Source of the DNA: Streptomyces microflavus | Lineage (GTDB): Bacteria; Actinomycetota; Actinomycetes; Streptomycetales; Streptomycetaceae | Length of the DNA: 64,000 nucleotides | Reading direction: 5' to 3' | Assembly: GCF_014650075.1 (NCBI RefSeq) | Contig: NZ_BMUG01000014.1 | Coordinates: forward strand, 1-64,000 | In this document: in pieces, positions 1 to 8,274 of the stretch | How positions within the stretch are numbered: position 1 is the first letter of the stretch | Layout of the letters: each line of letters starts with the position of its first letter | Translations under genes and position numbers: made by a program | Notes under the pieces: generated by a model | The model's input: the letters and a program-made list of their open reading frames with translations, nothing else | What the model was told of the DNA's origin: nothing | Database searches by the model: none

Positions 1-47
1 CCAGCATCGCCTGCACCCTCATCTGCTACCGCAGACTCGCCAAATGA
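1..47 (+). CDS. C-terminal tail of a possible IS5-type transposase (partial)
   Basis: An open frame entering from the window edge reads SIACTLICYRRLAK and stops with TGA at 45-47. The ACxxIC-xRRL pattern resembles the C-terminus of IS5-family transposases, but only 14 residues are visible, so this is a weak assignment. It lies just left of the IS701-family element, which would make this a spot where two insertion sequences have landed. Confidence 0.3.
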   Translation, partial: SIACTLICYRRLAK

Positions 48-55
48 GATGACCT

Positions 56-83
56 CTAATACTGCAACGGTCTTTGTTGTGAC
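56..83 (+). repeat. Left target duplication (CTAA) and left terminal inverted repeat of the IS
   Basis: CTAA at 56-59 is followed by TACTGCAACGG at 60-70, and the repeat continues imperfectly to about 83. Confidence 0.85.
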
Positions 84-1460
84 GTGTGGGCAGTTTCTGG
101 TGGTGTGTGTCCGCGTCGTTTGTAGTGGCTGATCTGGGCCTGGAACTGTCGTCGGCGGCGCCAGTGTGACCAGTGCAGGACATGGGCGATGAGGTGGGTG
201 CGGGGCCGGGGCAGGCGGGTGGTCAGTCGCCGGATTTCGGGGAGGGTCAGGGCGATGAGCTGGGAGGATCCGTTTCTGCTTTCTCCGTGTCGAGCGCGCG
301 GGCCCGCAGGACGGTGAGGCAGGCGTGGGCGGCCATGGCCAGGGTGATGTGGCGGTGCCAGCCGGGATAGCGGCGGACCTGGTAGTCGTCCAGGCCGCAC
401 TCCTGTTTGGCGGTCTGGAAGCATTCCTCAACGGCCCACCGACTGCCGGCGACGCGGATCAGCTCATCGAGTGTGCTCTCGGCGGGGCAGTAGGCGATGT
501 AGTAGGAGATCTCCTTCGGCCGGCTGACGCTGCGACGGGCGATGACCCAGTGCCGGCGGTCTTCGCGGTGCCAGGGCCGGACTTCGACCCTGGCCCAGTC
601 GTAGACGCGTGGCCCGTGGGCGCCGTTGCCGCAGGAACGGCGCTTCCACTTCTGCCGGGACAGGCCGGGAAACAGATCGTGCACCGGGTGGTCCATGGCC
701 CAGCGGGTGACGACCGTGTCGTGCCGGGTGGTGGCCATGACGTGGAAGACATCGGCCCGCTCGAGCTCGGTCCGCCAGCCTTTGGAGAAGCCGTAGGCGG
801 CGTCCGCTGTCACCCACCGGAACGGGATCTTGTCGGTGATGGCCCGGCGGACCATCGCTTTGGCGGTGACTACTTTCGTCTCGAAGGCGACCGCGTCGTC
901 AATGCCGGCGGCTCGGCATCGTTCCCGGTCATCGGTCCATGACGTGGGCAGATACAGGCGGCGGTCGATCAGTGTGCGGCCACGAGCGCCGGCATAGGCG
1001 AGGAAGACCCCGACCTGGCAGTTCTCCGTCCGACCCGCCGTCCCGGAGTACTGCCGTTGCACCCCGGCAGAGCGGACCCCCTTCTTCAGGAAGCCCGTGT
1101 CGTCCACGATCAGCACGGCGTCCGGGTCACCGAGATGCTCCACGACGTAGTCGCGAACGTCGTCCAGGACCTCATCGGCGTCCCAGTCGCACCGGTTCAG
1201 CAGCCGGTGCATCCGATCAGGAGCCGCGTGGCCGGCCTCCTCCGCCAGCGTCCAACCGTTCTTCCGCTCCAACGGAGCGATCAGCCCCTGCATGTAAGCC
1301 AGCGCCGACTCCCGCGGCTCCGACCGAGCGAATCGGTGCACGAACCGCTCATGCAACTCGCCCAGACCCGCTGCCCACGCCCTGACCTCACCGAGTTCCC
1401 CACCCATATTCGGATCAACGACTGTCCCGACCACCAGTCACACCAAACGCCGTTGCAGTA
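60..1460 (-). mobile_element. Complete IS701-family insertion sequence, 1401 bp
   Basis: The element is bounded by imperfect inverted repeats of about 24 bp (21 matching), both starting TACTGCAACGG when read inward, at 60-83 and 1437-1460. It is flanked by the 4-bp direct repeat CTAA at 56-59 and 1461-1464, which fits the YTAR target-site duplication known for IS701 elements. It carries one intact transposase gene on the minus strand, so it looks complete and possibly active. The right-hand duplication contains the stop codon of the neighbouring DUF11 gene. Confidence 0.93.
247..1434 (-). CDS. IS701-family DDE transposase
   Basis: This 395-residue protein catalyses cut-and-paste transposition of the surrounding element. 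The catalytic acidic triad is visible: Asp111/112 in VDDTGFLKKG, Asp211 in TADAAYGF, and Glu336 in WAVEECFQTAKQECGLDDYQ, the last followed by the Y-x-R type signature (YQVRRY) of the IS4/IS701 group. Length matches the family (about 390-420 residues). GTG at 1434 is used as start; ATG at 1407 (MGGELGEV) is an equally plausible start because neither has a convincing ribosome site. It fills most of the element, with about 190 bp left between its stop and the left inverted repeat. Confidence 0.93.
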   Translation of the reverse strand: MVGTVVDPNMGGELGEVRAWAAGLGELHERFVHRFARSEPRESALAYMQGLIAPLERKNGWTLAEEAGHAAPDRMHRLLNRCDWDADEVLDDVRDYVVEHLGDPDAVLIVDDTGFLKKGVRSAGVQRQYSGTAGRTENCQVGVFLAYAGARGRTLIDRRLYLPTSWTDDRERCRAAGIDDAVAFETKVVTAKAMVRRAITDKIPFRWVTADAAYGFSKGWRTELERADVFHVMATTRHDTVVTRWAMDHPVHDLFPGLSRQKWKRRSCGNGAHGPRVYDWARVEVRPWHREDRRHWVIARRSVSRPKEISYYIAYCPAESTLDELIRVAGSRWAVEECFQTAKQECGLDDYQVRRYPGWHRHITLAMAAHACLTVLRARALDTEKAETDPPSSSP

Positions 1461-1464
1461 CTAA
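1437..1464 (-). repeat. Right terminal inverted repeat and target duplication (CTAA) of the IS
   Basis: Read on the minus strand from 1460 inward the repeat begins TACTGCAACGG, matching the left end. The duplicated CTAA follows at 1461-1464. Confidence 0.85.
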
Positions 1465-2861
1465 GTTCCACTGGAGCACGGGTCGCAGCAGGAAGGCGCC
1501 CGTTCCACGCAGACGGTGACGGTGTCGGTGTTGTTCGTGACGTCGGGATCCTTCTCCTGGCCGGTGACCGTCGCGGTGTTGGCGATCGGGCCCGGCCTGG
1601 TGGCCTTGGCCCGCAGCACGAGCGTGGCAGTGGCGCCGTCGGCCAGGTCGCCCACGGCCCAGTGGCCGGTCGTTGGGTCGTAGCCGCCCTGGGTTCCGTA
1701 GGCGGACAGGAAGGTGAGGCCGCCGGGGAGTGGGTCGTTGACGGAGACCCCGGTGGCCGGGTTCGGGCCGGTGTTGCTCACCGTGATGCGGTACGTGACC
1801 GTCTGGCCGACGGTGACCGTCGTGGCGTCGGCCGCCTTCGTCACGGTCAGGTCGGCGGCCGGCTTGACCTGGGTGATCTGCTCGTTGGAGGTGGACGTCA
1901 GTGGCTGCGGTGTGTCCCCGAGCCGGTTCTCGTAGGAGGCGGTCGCCGTGTTGCTGATCTGACTGCCGCCGCTTTCCCGGGAGATGACGACCCGGTACTC
2001 CACGGTGGTCCCTGCCGGCAGGGTCTCGGTGTTGGGCAGGCTGCCGCCCGAGACTCCCGAAGCGCCGTTGCCGAGATGGAAGACGACCTTCTCGTCAGCA
2101 GCGTCGTAGTACGCCTGGTCGTCGCCCTGCGCGTCGCTCTTCGTCCCGGCGTTCGGACCGTCCACGACGCGCAGGGAACCGGGCAGATACGTCGTCCCCT
2201 GCGGGATGACGTCGGTCAGGACGAGGCTCTCGGCCGCTCCCCCGCCCTCGTTCTTGGCGGTGACCCGGTAGGTGACGGTGTCCCCCACCTCCAGTGGCCC
2301 CGTGGGAACCGCGGTCTTGGTGAGTTCCACGTAGGGGGCCGTGCCGAAGAAGATGCCGTCCAGGAAGTTCCCGATGCCCTGATTGCCACCGGCGGCCGAG
2401 ATGGAGCGGAACGCGAAACGAGTCAGCACCTGGCCCACCGGAACGGTGTAGGTGCCCGTGTAGTAGCCCCAGGCGGTCGTGCCGTCGGTGAATCGCCGCT
2501 GCTCCACCGCGGAGCCGGGCGCACCGATGTCCAGCGCCATGGTGTCGTTCCCCTGGCGGCCGCGGTGGTAGAGCCGCCAGTACAACGTCGTACCGGGAGT
2601 GCTCGGCAGGTCCTGGTAGAGCGTGGACACCTGATTCGCGTTGAGTTCGGCGAACTGGGCGCCGTGGGCCGACGGCACCCCGTTGAAGCCCGAGCGCCAC
2701 AGCTCGATCCTGTGATCGGTAGCGGTGGTCAGCCAGCCCGGGACGCGCTTGGCGGCCTGGGTCTGTGAGGAGTCCGGCAGGATCTCCACTCCGGTCACCA
2801 CGGGCTCTTCGAAACTGCCGTTGGCCAGGGCGACGCGGAGTGGAGCAGAAGGTGTGGACAT
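1461..2861 (-). CDS. DUF11-repeat surface-type protein with Cys-rich tail
   Basis: A 466-residue protein. Residues 1 to about 180 form a beta-rich module (NGSFEEP start, SGFNGVPS, GTTLYWRLYHRGRQG) of the kind seen before DUF11 domains. Two DUF11 repeats follow (VELTKTAVPTGPLEVGDTVTYRV and LTVTKAADATTVTVGQTVTYRI), giving an adhesin-like, isopeptide-type Ig fold. The protein ends with a short cysteine-rich tail, APSCCDPCSSGT. The ATG at 2861 is chosen because GAGGGGA lies just upstream; a longer frame back to 3089 has no such site. No signal peptide is visible from this start, which is odd for a DUF11 protein. The stop codon TAG (1463-1461) is part of the CTAA target of the IS, so the gene survived the insertion intact. 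Confidence 0.8.
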   Translation of the reverse strand: MSTPSAPLRVALANGSFEEPVVTGVEILPDSSQTQAAKRVPGWLTTATDHRIELWRSGFNGVPSAHGAQFAELNANQVSTLYQDLPSTPGTTLYWRLYHRGRQGNDTMALDIGAPGSAVEQRRFTDGTTAWGYYTGTYTVPVGQVLTRFAFRSISAAGGNQGIGNFLDGIFFGTAPYVELTKTAVPTGPLEVGDTVTYRVTAKNEGGGAAESLVLTDVIPQGTTYLPGSLRVVDGPNAGTKSDAQGDDQAYYDAADEKVVFHLGNGASGVSGGSLPNTETLPAGTTVEYRVVISRESGGSQISNTATASYENRLGDTPQPLTSTSNEQITQVKPAADLTVTKAADATTVTVGQTVTYRITVSNTGPNPATGVSVNDPLPGGLTFLSAYGTQGGYDPTTGHWAVGDLADGATATLVLRAKATRPGPIANTATVTGQEKDPDVTNNTDTVTVCVERAPSCCDPCSSGT

Positions 2862-3343
2862 GGGTCTTCCCCTCAAGTCGATGCTCTTGGAGTGCACCGC
2901 CGGTCGGCACGTACCTCCATGCGCCGTAGCGGGACCGAACAGGCAGTAGCTCAACGCATTCGACTCGTTACGTAAAGCGACTTCGAGTGGTCGTCGGCCA
3001 ACCCCGCGCCACGCGTTTGCGCCGCGGTTCCCGGTCGTTCCCCCGGCCCCTCCACCGCCGTCGGAACGCTCCCGCCCCACTCGCCTCACATCGCTCTTCC
3101 CTCCACCCCTGTCATGGCCTGAAGCTCACCGCGCCCTGCCGTCCCCACCTCCGCACAGGGTGAATCGGCAGCTGGGGAAGTTGACGCTCCGGGCGGGCAG
3201 CTGCGGTCCATCGGCGGGGCCCGTGGCCAGGGCGGAGCTGTCGGTCGTGGCTCCGGAGCCGTGGTCCCGGCCGTCATCAGTGGTGGAGAGCGGCGTGCCC
3301 GCAGTCGGAGCAATTCGCGTGCGCCTGCGGGCGAGGGGCCAGG
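2862..3343. other. Intergenic region between divergent DUF11 and TMEM175-like genes
   Basis: About 480 bp with no convincing gene. The part next to the DUF11 gene is relatively AT-rich (around 2945-2985) and contains the palindrome TTACGTAA flanked by ACTCG and CGAGT, a plausible promoter or operator zone for the minus-strand gene. Short open frames here lack start signals and recognisable composition. Confidence 0.4.
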
Positions 3344-3973
3344 GTGAACCGGGTGAGTAACGGCAGCCCTTCATCAGCACGCCCCGACCGTCTGATCACG
3401 TTGTCCGACGGCATCTTCGCGATCGCCATGACGCTCCTCGCCCTCGAAGTCAGGGTCGCGCCCGATCTGGACTCCGAGCAGTTCCACGACGCGCTGCGTG
3501 AGACCGCTCCCCAGCTCGCCGCCTACGCGTTGAGCTTTCTCATCCTGTGCATCTTCTGGCGTGACCAGCGTCAGATCCTGCTGATGTCCGCGAAGACGGG
3601 CGGTCTTCCCCAGCATCTGGCCCTCGCGGTGCTCGGCATGATCGCCCTGGTTCCGTTCCCCACGTCCATCCTCGCCGAGTACGGGGCCCGCGAGCCGTTG
3701 GCAGTGGCGATGTACGCCGCGACCATCTGCCTCATCGATCTGCTGCAGCTCGCCATGTTCGCGACGCTGAGGGGCCGGCACGGGGTACGCGCCGTGGGTG
3801 AGTGGCGCGACACCGCGGCGGACCTGGGTGCGACGGTCGTCGTATTCGGGGCCTCCGTGCCCATCGCCTTCTTCGCCCCGCAAGCGGCCATGTGGTGCTG
3901 GCTCGCCCTCTTCCCCGCGAAGGCCGCACTCGGCAGGCGGGAGCGGCTCCGGAGCACCCCGCAGGACAGCTGA
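3344..3973 (+). CDS. TMEM175-family (DUF1211) integral membrane protein, putative potassium channel
   Basis: A 209-residue membrane protein with several hydrophobic segments (for example ISAPQ-LAAYALSFLILCIFW and HLALAVLGMIALVPFPTSIL). The N-terminal motif LSDGIFAIAMTLLALEV matches the (F/L)SDG(V/I)FAIAxTLL signature of bacterial DUF1211/TMEM175 proteins, which form tetrameric potassium channels in those studied. Start is GTG 3344 with GAGGGG at 3333-3338; an in-frame GTG at 3353 is the alternative. The gene stands alone. Confidence 0.85.
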   Translation: MNRVSNGSPSSARPDRLITLSDGIFAIAMTLLALEVRVAPDLDSEQFHDALRETAPQLAAYALSFLILCIFWRDQRQILLMSAKTGGLPQHLALAVLGMIALVPFPTSILAEYGAREPLAVAMYAATICLIDLLQLAMFATLRGRHGVRAVGEWRDTAADLGATVVVFGASVPIAFFAPQAAMWCWLALFPAKAALGRRERLRSTPQDS

Positions 3974-4124
3974 ACCCCGTGCCGTTCCCGTACGGGAGCA
4001 CGCTCCGGAACGTGTACGCCCAGCACTCCGGTTCCCGGGGGTCGGCGGGAAGCCGTCCGGGGACCGGAGTGACTGAGGAGCGGTTCGGGAGGGGGCGGGT
4101 ACCCACCGCTCGCTGTGCGAGGCG

Positions 4125-4706
4125 TTACGACGCGTCCACCAGGACCCGTCCGTCAGCGGGGATGCGTGAGGCGAAGCCGTTGGCGTAGAAGGATTCGACG
4201 CGGGACTGCTCGGTCGCGTTCGGGACCGCGTTCCGGCAGCTGGTACCGGCGCTGGAGCCGGACATCAGCTGGGAGCACGGGCCGGGCTTGGTGTCCGGCA
4301 GGCCCAGGCTGTGGCCGATCTCGTGGGCGGCGATACGGGTCTTGTCATGGCCCTGGGTGACCGCCTGGCTGCCCAGTTCCACCCGGACCTGGCCGCCCGG
4401 GCGCACCGGGCCGAGCGTGGCCTGCGGCCAGCCGCTGGTGGCCACGATCTGGATCTCGGCGCGCGTGCCGGGCGCGGCCTCGACCAGCTTGACGTTGTCG
4501 ACGTTCGAGTTCCACGAGGCGACCCCTGCCGCGATCGCCGCCTCCCAGCCGCCCGCACGACTGTCGTCGTAACGGATTGTCACCACCGCTGCTGTGCTCT
4601 CGGCGGCGCGCGGAGTCGGCGCCGGCGTGGCGTTCGCCGCCGTGACCGTGGTCAGGGTGACTGCTGCGGCGATACCGGCCGCCTTCAGCCATATCGAATC
4701 CAGCAT
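4125..4706 (-). CDS. snpA: Snapalysin, secreted small zinc metalloprotease (family M7)
   Basis: A 193-residue precursor. Residues 1 to about 25 are a signal peptide (KAAGIAAAVTLTTVTAANA), followed by a short pro-region and the mature protease. The catalytic zinc motif HEIGHSLGLPD (His128, Glu129, His132, Asp138) is the HExxHxxGxxD form that defines snapalysin, in which Asp replaces the third His. Two cysteines near the C-terminus can form the family disulfide. ATG 4706 was chosen over ATG 4724 because AAGGGA lies directly upstream. In other streptomycetes a LysR gene is usually divergent from snpA; here the neighbour is a sirtuin gene and no such regulator is adjacent. Confidence 0.93.
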   Translation of the reverse strand: MLDSIWLKAAGIAAAVTLTTVTAANATPAPTPRAAESTAAVVTIRYDDSRAGGWEAAIAAGVASWNSNVDNVKLVEAAPGTRAEIQIVATSGWPQATLGPVRPGGQVRVELGSQAVTQGHDKTRIAAHEIGHSLGLPDTKPGPCSQLMSGSSAGTSCRNAVPNATEQSRVESFYANGFASRIPADGRVLVDAS

Positions 4707-5067
4707 TGCTGTCCCTTCACTCATGGGGGGTTCGGTCCCGGGCGGGACCGTCAGTGCGGGAGGACGGTTGCTGCGAACAGGCCCGGCCGAAGGGCCGGTT
4801 GCCGAACCTCCGGAGCCGCAGAACCTATGCCCATCCAGAGGCATTCGTCATGCTCCTGTCATTCGAGGTAGGCCGGAAACGCACCTGTGCCCGACCGCGG
4901 GTCGGCAGCCCCCTCCCGTACCGGCCGGTACAAGGCACCCGCAGCCGTGGCTGGATAGCGCCTGCTCCCCTGGGCACGGGACAGGGGCATCGCTCTCGGG
5001 CGGCCGTGGCGCTATCGGTGGCGGAGCCGGGTGTCAGCGGCCTGTTACGTACCCTGGGGGCATGCGC
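4707..5067. other. Divergent intergenic region between snapalysin and sirtuin genes
   Basis: About 360 bp. It must hold the promoters of both genes, but no clear -35/-10 pair, strong palindrome or small gene was recognised. Confidence 0.4.
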
Positions 5068-5967
5068 ATGCGCCCCACTCTGAGCTGGACCCCCACCGAG
5101 GAGCTCTCACCGGGCACCACCGATCTGGAGCCGGTCGCCGACGCGCTGAGCAGTGGCGGTGTGCTGGTGCTGAGCGGGGCGGGCATCTCCACCGAGTCGG
5201 GCATCCCCGACTACCGGGGGGAGGGCGGGAGTCTGAGCCGGCACACCCCGATGACGTACCAGGACTTCACCGCCGACGCCCAGGCCCGTCGCAGGTACTG
5301 GGCGCGCAGCCATCTCGGCTGGCGCACTTTCGGCAGAGCCCGCCCCAACGACGGCCACCGGGCCGTCGCCGCGTTCGAGCGGCACGGCATGCTCTCGGGG
5401 GTGATCACCCAGAACGTCGACGGTCTGCACCAGGCCGCCGGCAGCGAAGACGTCGTGGAACTTCACGGAAATCTGGGCCGGGTGGTCTGCCTCTCCTGCG
5501 GCACCCTCAGCCCGCGCCGTGAGCTCGCCCGGCGGCTGGAGGAGGCCAACGAGGGCTTCGCGCCGGTGGCCGCAGCCATCAACCCGGACGGGGACGCCGA
5601 CCTCACCGACGAGCAGGTCGGGGACTTCCGCGTGGTCCCGTGCACCGTCTGCGGCGGCGTCCTCAAACCCGATGTGGTGTTCTTCGGGGAGGCCGTGCCC
5701 CCTGAGCGGGTCGAGCACTGCCGCGCGCTGGTCCGCGAGGCGTCCACGCTGCTCGTCCTCGGCTCCTCGCTGACGGTGATGTCCGGTCTCCGGTTCGTCC
5801 GCCAGGCAGCCCAGGCCGGACATCCGGTGCTGATCGTCAACAGGGATCCGACCCGGGGCGACCGCCACGCCGTCACCCGTATCGCGCTCCCGCTGGGGGC
5901 GGCCCTCACCACCCTGGCCGGTCGGCTGGGCATCCCCGTCGATGACGGGGATGCCCGGACGGGGTGA
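5068..5967 (+). CDS. NAD-dependent protein deacylase (Sir2/sirtuin family)
   Basis: A 299-residue sirtuin. The NAD-binding GAGISTESGIPDYRG, the TQNVDGLHQAAGS loop and the catalytic His in ELHGNLGRVVC are all present, and two CxxC pairs (VCLSC and PCTVC) bind the structural zinc. FFGEAVP and LVLGSSLTV complete the Rossmann part. It removes acyl groups from lysines of cytoplasmic proteins using NAD. ATG 5068 is preferred over ATG 5062 because the GGGGG at 5056-5060 is only one base from 5062 but seven from 5068. The region between the CxxC pairs has an insertion (EEANEGFAPVAAAINPDGDADL) that is common in actinobacterial members. Confidence 0.93.
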   Translation: MRPTLSWTPTEELSPGTTDLEPVADALSSGGVLVLSGAGISTESGIPDYRGEGGSLSRHTPMTYQDFTADAQARRRYWARSHLGWRTFGRARPNDGHRAVAAFERHGMLSGVITQNVDGLHQAAGSEDVVELHGNLGRVVCLSCGTLSPRRELARRLEEANEGFAPVAAAINPDGDADLTDEQVGDFRVVPCTVCGGVLKPDVVFFGEAVPPERVEHCRALVREASTLLVLGSSLTVMSGLRFVRQAAQAGHPVLIVNRDPTRGDRHAVTRIALPLGAALTTLAGRLGIPVDDGDARTG

Positions 5968-5988
5968 AGGCGCGGGCGGGTGGGCACT

Positions 5989-6014
5989 CCACGGCCCCGG
6001 GGCGGGGGCCGTGG
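5989..6014. terminator. Bidirectional hairpin terminator between sirtuin and YcnI genes
   Basis: CCACGGCCCC (5989-5998) pairs with GGGGCCGTGG (6005-6014) around a 6-nt loop, between two convergent genes. Confidence 0.75.
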
Positions 6015-6024
6015 GGCGCGTGGG

Positions 6025-6765
6025 TCAGGCGGTGCCGGTGCCGCGGCGCTTGAGGAACCACCACAGACCGCCCGCCAGCGCCACGACGGCTACGGCGACA
6101 CCGATCGGCAGGGCGAGCGACGAGCCGGCCTCTTCCTTCGTGGCCGTCGCGCTGCCCGACGGCGCCGGCTCGGCGGCCGCGGTCTCCGAGGCGGGCGGGC
6201 TGGAGGGCGAGGGTGCCGCCGGGGCGGAACTCGCACTGGGGCTGGGGGTGAGCAGCTCGGCGCCGGGGGCGGCTTCCTTGAGCTCGAGCACGGGCGCGGA
6301 GTGTCCGTGTCCGCCGCCGGTCGGCTTCTCCACCTCGATCCAGCGGTCGACCCGGCCGTCGTCATAGGACTGGAGGGTCTTGAACACCAGCGACTTCGCG
6401 TCCGGCAACTGCCGAACGACAACGGAGTACGCGGCGTCCTCGCCGACGGCCATGGCCGGGCCCGAAACGGTGAAGCCCTCCTTGGTCGCGGTGAACTTCC
6501 AGCCCTCGGGGCCTTCTTCGTAGGTGACGTCGGCCGGGGTGATGCCCTTGGGGAGGAACACCTCCAGCTTGTTGATGCCCGCGGAGGCGGACTCGGTCGC
6601 GGCGCTGAAGCTCAGCGTGGCGTTCTCGGCGAGCGCACGGGCGCCATCGGACTCGACCTCCACATGAGCGGACGCCGGCGAGGCGAGAACGAGGCACGCC
6701 GTAATCGCGGCGGCGGCGACTCCGGCGCTCCGGCGGGCGGTTCGGGCGCGTGCAGGGGTGGACAC
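6025..6765 (-). CDS. YcnI-family (DUF1775) exported copper-binding protein with C-terminal anchor
   Basis: A 246-residue protein. A signal peptide of about 33 residues ends at ASPASA, so the mature protein starts with a histidine (AHVEVES), the residue that coordinates copper in characterised YcnI proteins. The DUF1775 domain follows (to about residue 160), then a Ser/Ala/Pro-rich stalk, and a C-terminal membrane helix (LALPIGVAVAVVALAGGLWWFL) with a basic tail. The start GTG 6765 has GGGAGA upstream. The His-rich membrane protein gene just upstream on the same strand suggests a small envelope copper-handling unit. Confidence 0.88.
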   Translation of the reverse strand: MSTPARARTARRSAGVAAAAITACLVLASPASAHVEVESDGARALAENATLSFSAATESASAGINKLEVFLPKGITPADVTYEEGPEGWKFTATKEGFTVSGPAMAVGEDAAYSVVVRQLPDAKSLVFKTLQSYDDGRVDRWIEVEKPTGGGHGHSAPVLELKEAAPGAELLTPSPSASSAPAAPSPSSPPASETAAAEPAPSGSATATKEEAGSSLALPIGVAVAVVALAGGLWWFLKRRGTGTA

Positions 6766-6837
6766 AGGGATCTCCCAGGGGGTGTGACGGCGTGGGGGCA
6801 CGCTGAAGCGGGCCCCGGGGGGGAAGAGCGGCGAGCG

Positions 6838-7500
6838 TCAGATCGTCGCGGGAGGTCCCCGGCGTACCACCGTGTGGTTGAGCACTGTGCGGTTGTACGG
6901 CGATGGCCAGGACCACGCCCGTAGCGGGCCCGCACCGAGCTGCCGTCCCGGAAACGGGCGTCCTGGGACCAGGTGCCCGAACCATCGGTCCAGCGTGTGG
7001 TCCAGGTGGTGCGCGACCGACTGGCACGCGCTGTCCGCACGCTGGAGGCACCAGCCCACCAGGAGCGACGCGATCGCGTGTCCGGCCGCCATCGCCACGG
7101 CGTGGTGATGGCCCGCGTGCCATGCGGGGTCGGCGCCGAGCCCGGTGTCGTGCTGGTGCGTCACGGGCTGCATGGCGGTCGTGCCGCTCTGTACGGCCCC
7201 GAAGAACCGGTGCAGTGCGGCCTGTCCCACGCCCGTGACCACGACCACCGCGGGCAGAGTTCCAGCACGCCGGGCGAAATGAGGAGCGAGAAGGACGAGA
7301 GGAAGCGCGAGGAGGAACAGCATCCCGCCCGCAAGGAGCACGGCGTGCCCTGGGACCGCTTGTCCGGACGCCAGATGGTGAGCGCAGACAGCGAGTCCGG
7401 TACTGGTCACCACGAACACCAGGGACCGGGCAGCCGCCACCGCCGCTCCGGCCCTGAGCTGTCGGGCGGAGCATTCGGCAGGGGTCGCGGCGGTCACCAT
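6838..7500 (-). CDS. His-rich multi-pass membrane protein, possibly copper related
   Basis: A 220-residue protein with at least four hydrophobic segments (RSLVFVVTSTGLAVCAHHLA, VLLAGGMLFLLALPLVLLA, TLPAVVVVTGVGQAALHRFFG, VAMAAGHAIASLLVGWCL). Histidines cluster in the third loop (THQHDTG, WHAGHHHAVAMAAGH) and in HHLDHTLD. I do not recognise a named family with certainty. It is 72 bp upstream of the YcnI gene on the same strand, and the metal-ligand-rich loops suggest a role in copper handling, which is inference from context. Confidence 0.65.
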   Translation of the reverse strand: MVTAATPAECSARQLRAGAAVAAARSLVFVVTSTGLAVCAHHLASGQAVPGHAVLLAGGMLFLLALPLVLLAPHFARRAGTLPAVVVVTGVGQAALHRFFGAVQSGTTAMQPVTHQHDTGLGADPAWHAGHHHAVAMAAGHAIASLLVGWCLQRADSACQSVAHHLDHTLDRWFGHLVPGRPFPGRQLGAGPLRAWSWPSPYNRTVLNHTVVRRGPPATI

Positions 7501-7604
7501 GGCCGCCCCATCATGAGGCACTGCAGGGCCTGTTCGGCACTGCGTTCGGAACGGACTTCCAAGATCCCGGGAAATTGCCGTGTCCGTGAGCCCCCGTCCG
7601 TGCG

Positions 7605-8183
7605 TCAGACGGCGGCGAGCCGGTCCACCAGCAGCTCCACCCGCCGCTCCGCATCCCCGGGCGGCAGCCGTCCCGCCCGGGTCAGGGTCGCCAGACCGTG
7701 CAGGGCGGCCCAGAACACCTCGGTGAACAGCGCCGGGTGGACGCCGTCCCCGGCGACCTCGCCCAGGCTCTCCAGCAGGGCGGCGAAGGCGTCCTTCAGG
7801 GGCTCCGGGGTGTCCTCCTGGGCGAAGGCCAGGCCGCCGTCGAGCTGGAACATGGCGTCGTAGACGGCCGGGTGGCGTTCGGCGAAGTCGAGGTAGGCGA
7901 GGGCGAGGGCGGTGACCCGGGCGCGCGGGGTGGCCGCGGCGGAGGCGGCGGCCCGAACCGCCGCGGCCATCTCGGTGGCGCCCTCGAGGGCGACGGCGCC
8001 GATGATTTCGCGCTTGCCGCGAAAGTGGCTGTAGAGGACGGGCTGGCTGTACTCGATGCGCTCGGCCAGCCGGCGGGTGGTCACCGCGTCCCAGCCCTGC
8101 TCCTCGGCGAGTTCGCGAGCCGTCGCCACGATGAGGCGCTGCCTGCCCGCCCGTTCGCGCTCTTTGCGTTCCTGTACCGACAT
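7605..8183 (-). CDS. TetR-family transcriptional regulator
   Basis: A 192-residue regulator. The N-terminal helix-turn-helix is clear (RLIVATARELAEEQGWDAVTTRRLAERIEYSQPVLYSHFRGKREII). The C-terminal ligand domain looks like the WHG/TetR_C type (FAERHPAVYDAMFQL, ALHGLATLTRAGRLP). It is divergent from a DUF1772 gene, and CTAGC-N3-GCTAG palindromes lie between the two, so it probably represses both genes until a small molecule binds. Confidence 0.9.
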   Translation of the reverse strand: MSVQERKERERAGRQRLIVATARELAEEQGWDAVTTRRLAERIEYSQPVLYSHFRGKREIIGAVALEGATEMAAAVRAAASAAATPRARVTALALAYLDFAERHPAVYDAMFQLDGGLAFAQEDTPEPLKDAFAALLESLGEVAGDGVHPALFTEVFWAALHGLATLTRAGRLPPGDAERRVELLVDRLAAV

Positions 8184-8192
8184 GAGGAAATC

Positions 8193-8256
8193 CTAGCACC
8201 GCTAGACAATCGAGCGGCAGTAGGGCTAGCGTTGAACCAACACCTAGCAACGCTAG
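8193..8256. promoter_or_regulatory. Operator pair CTAGC-N3-GCTAG between TetR and DUF1772 genes
   Basis: CTAGCACCGCTAG at 8193-8205 and CTAGCAACGCTAG at 8244-8256 are near-identical perfect palindromic arms; a half-site CTAGC occurs at 8226-8230 between them. One palindrome abuts each gene, as expected for an autoregulated divergent TetR system. Confidence 0.75.
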
Positions 8257-8274
8257 AAAGTAGGAGGGGTCATC

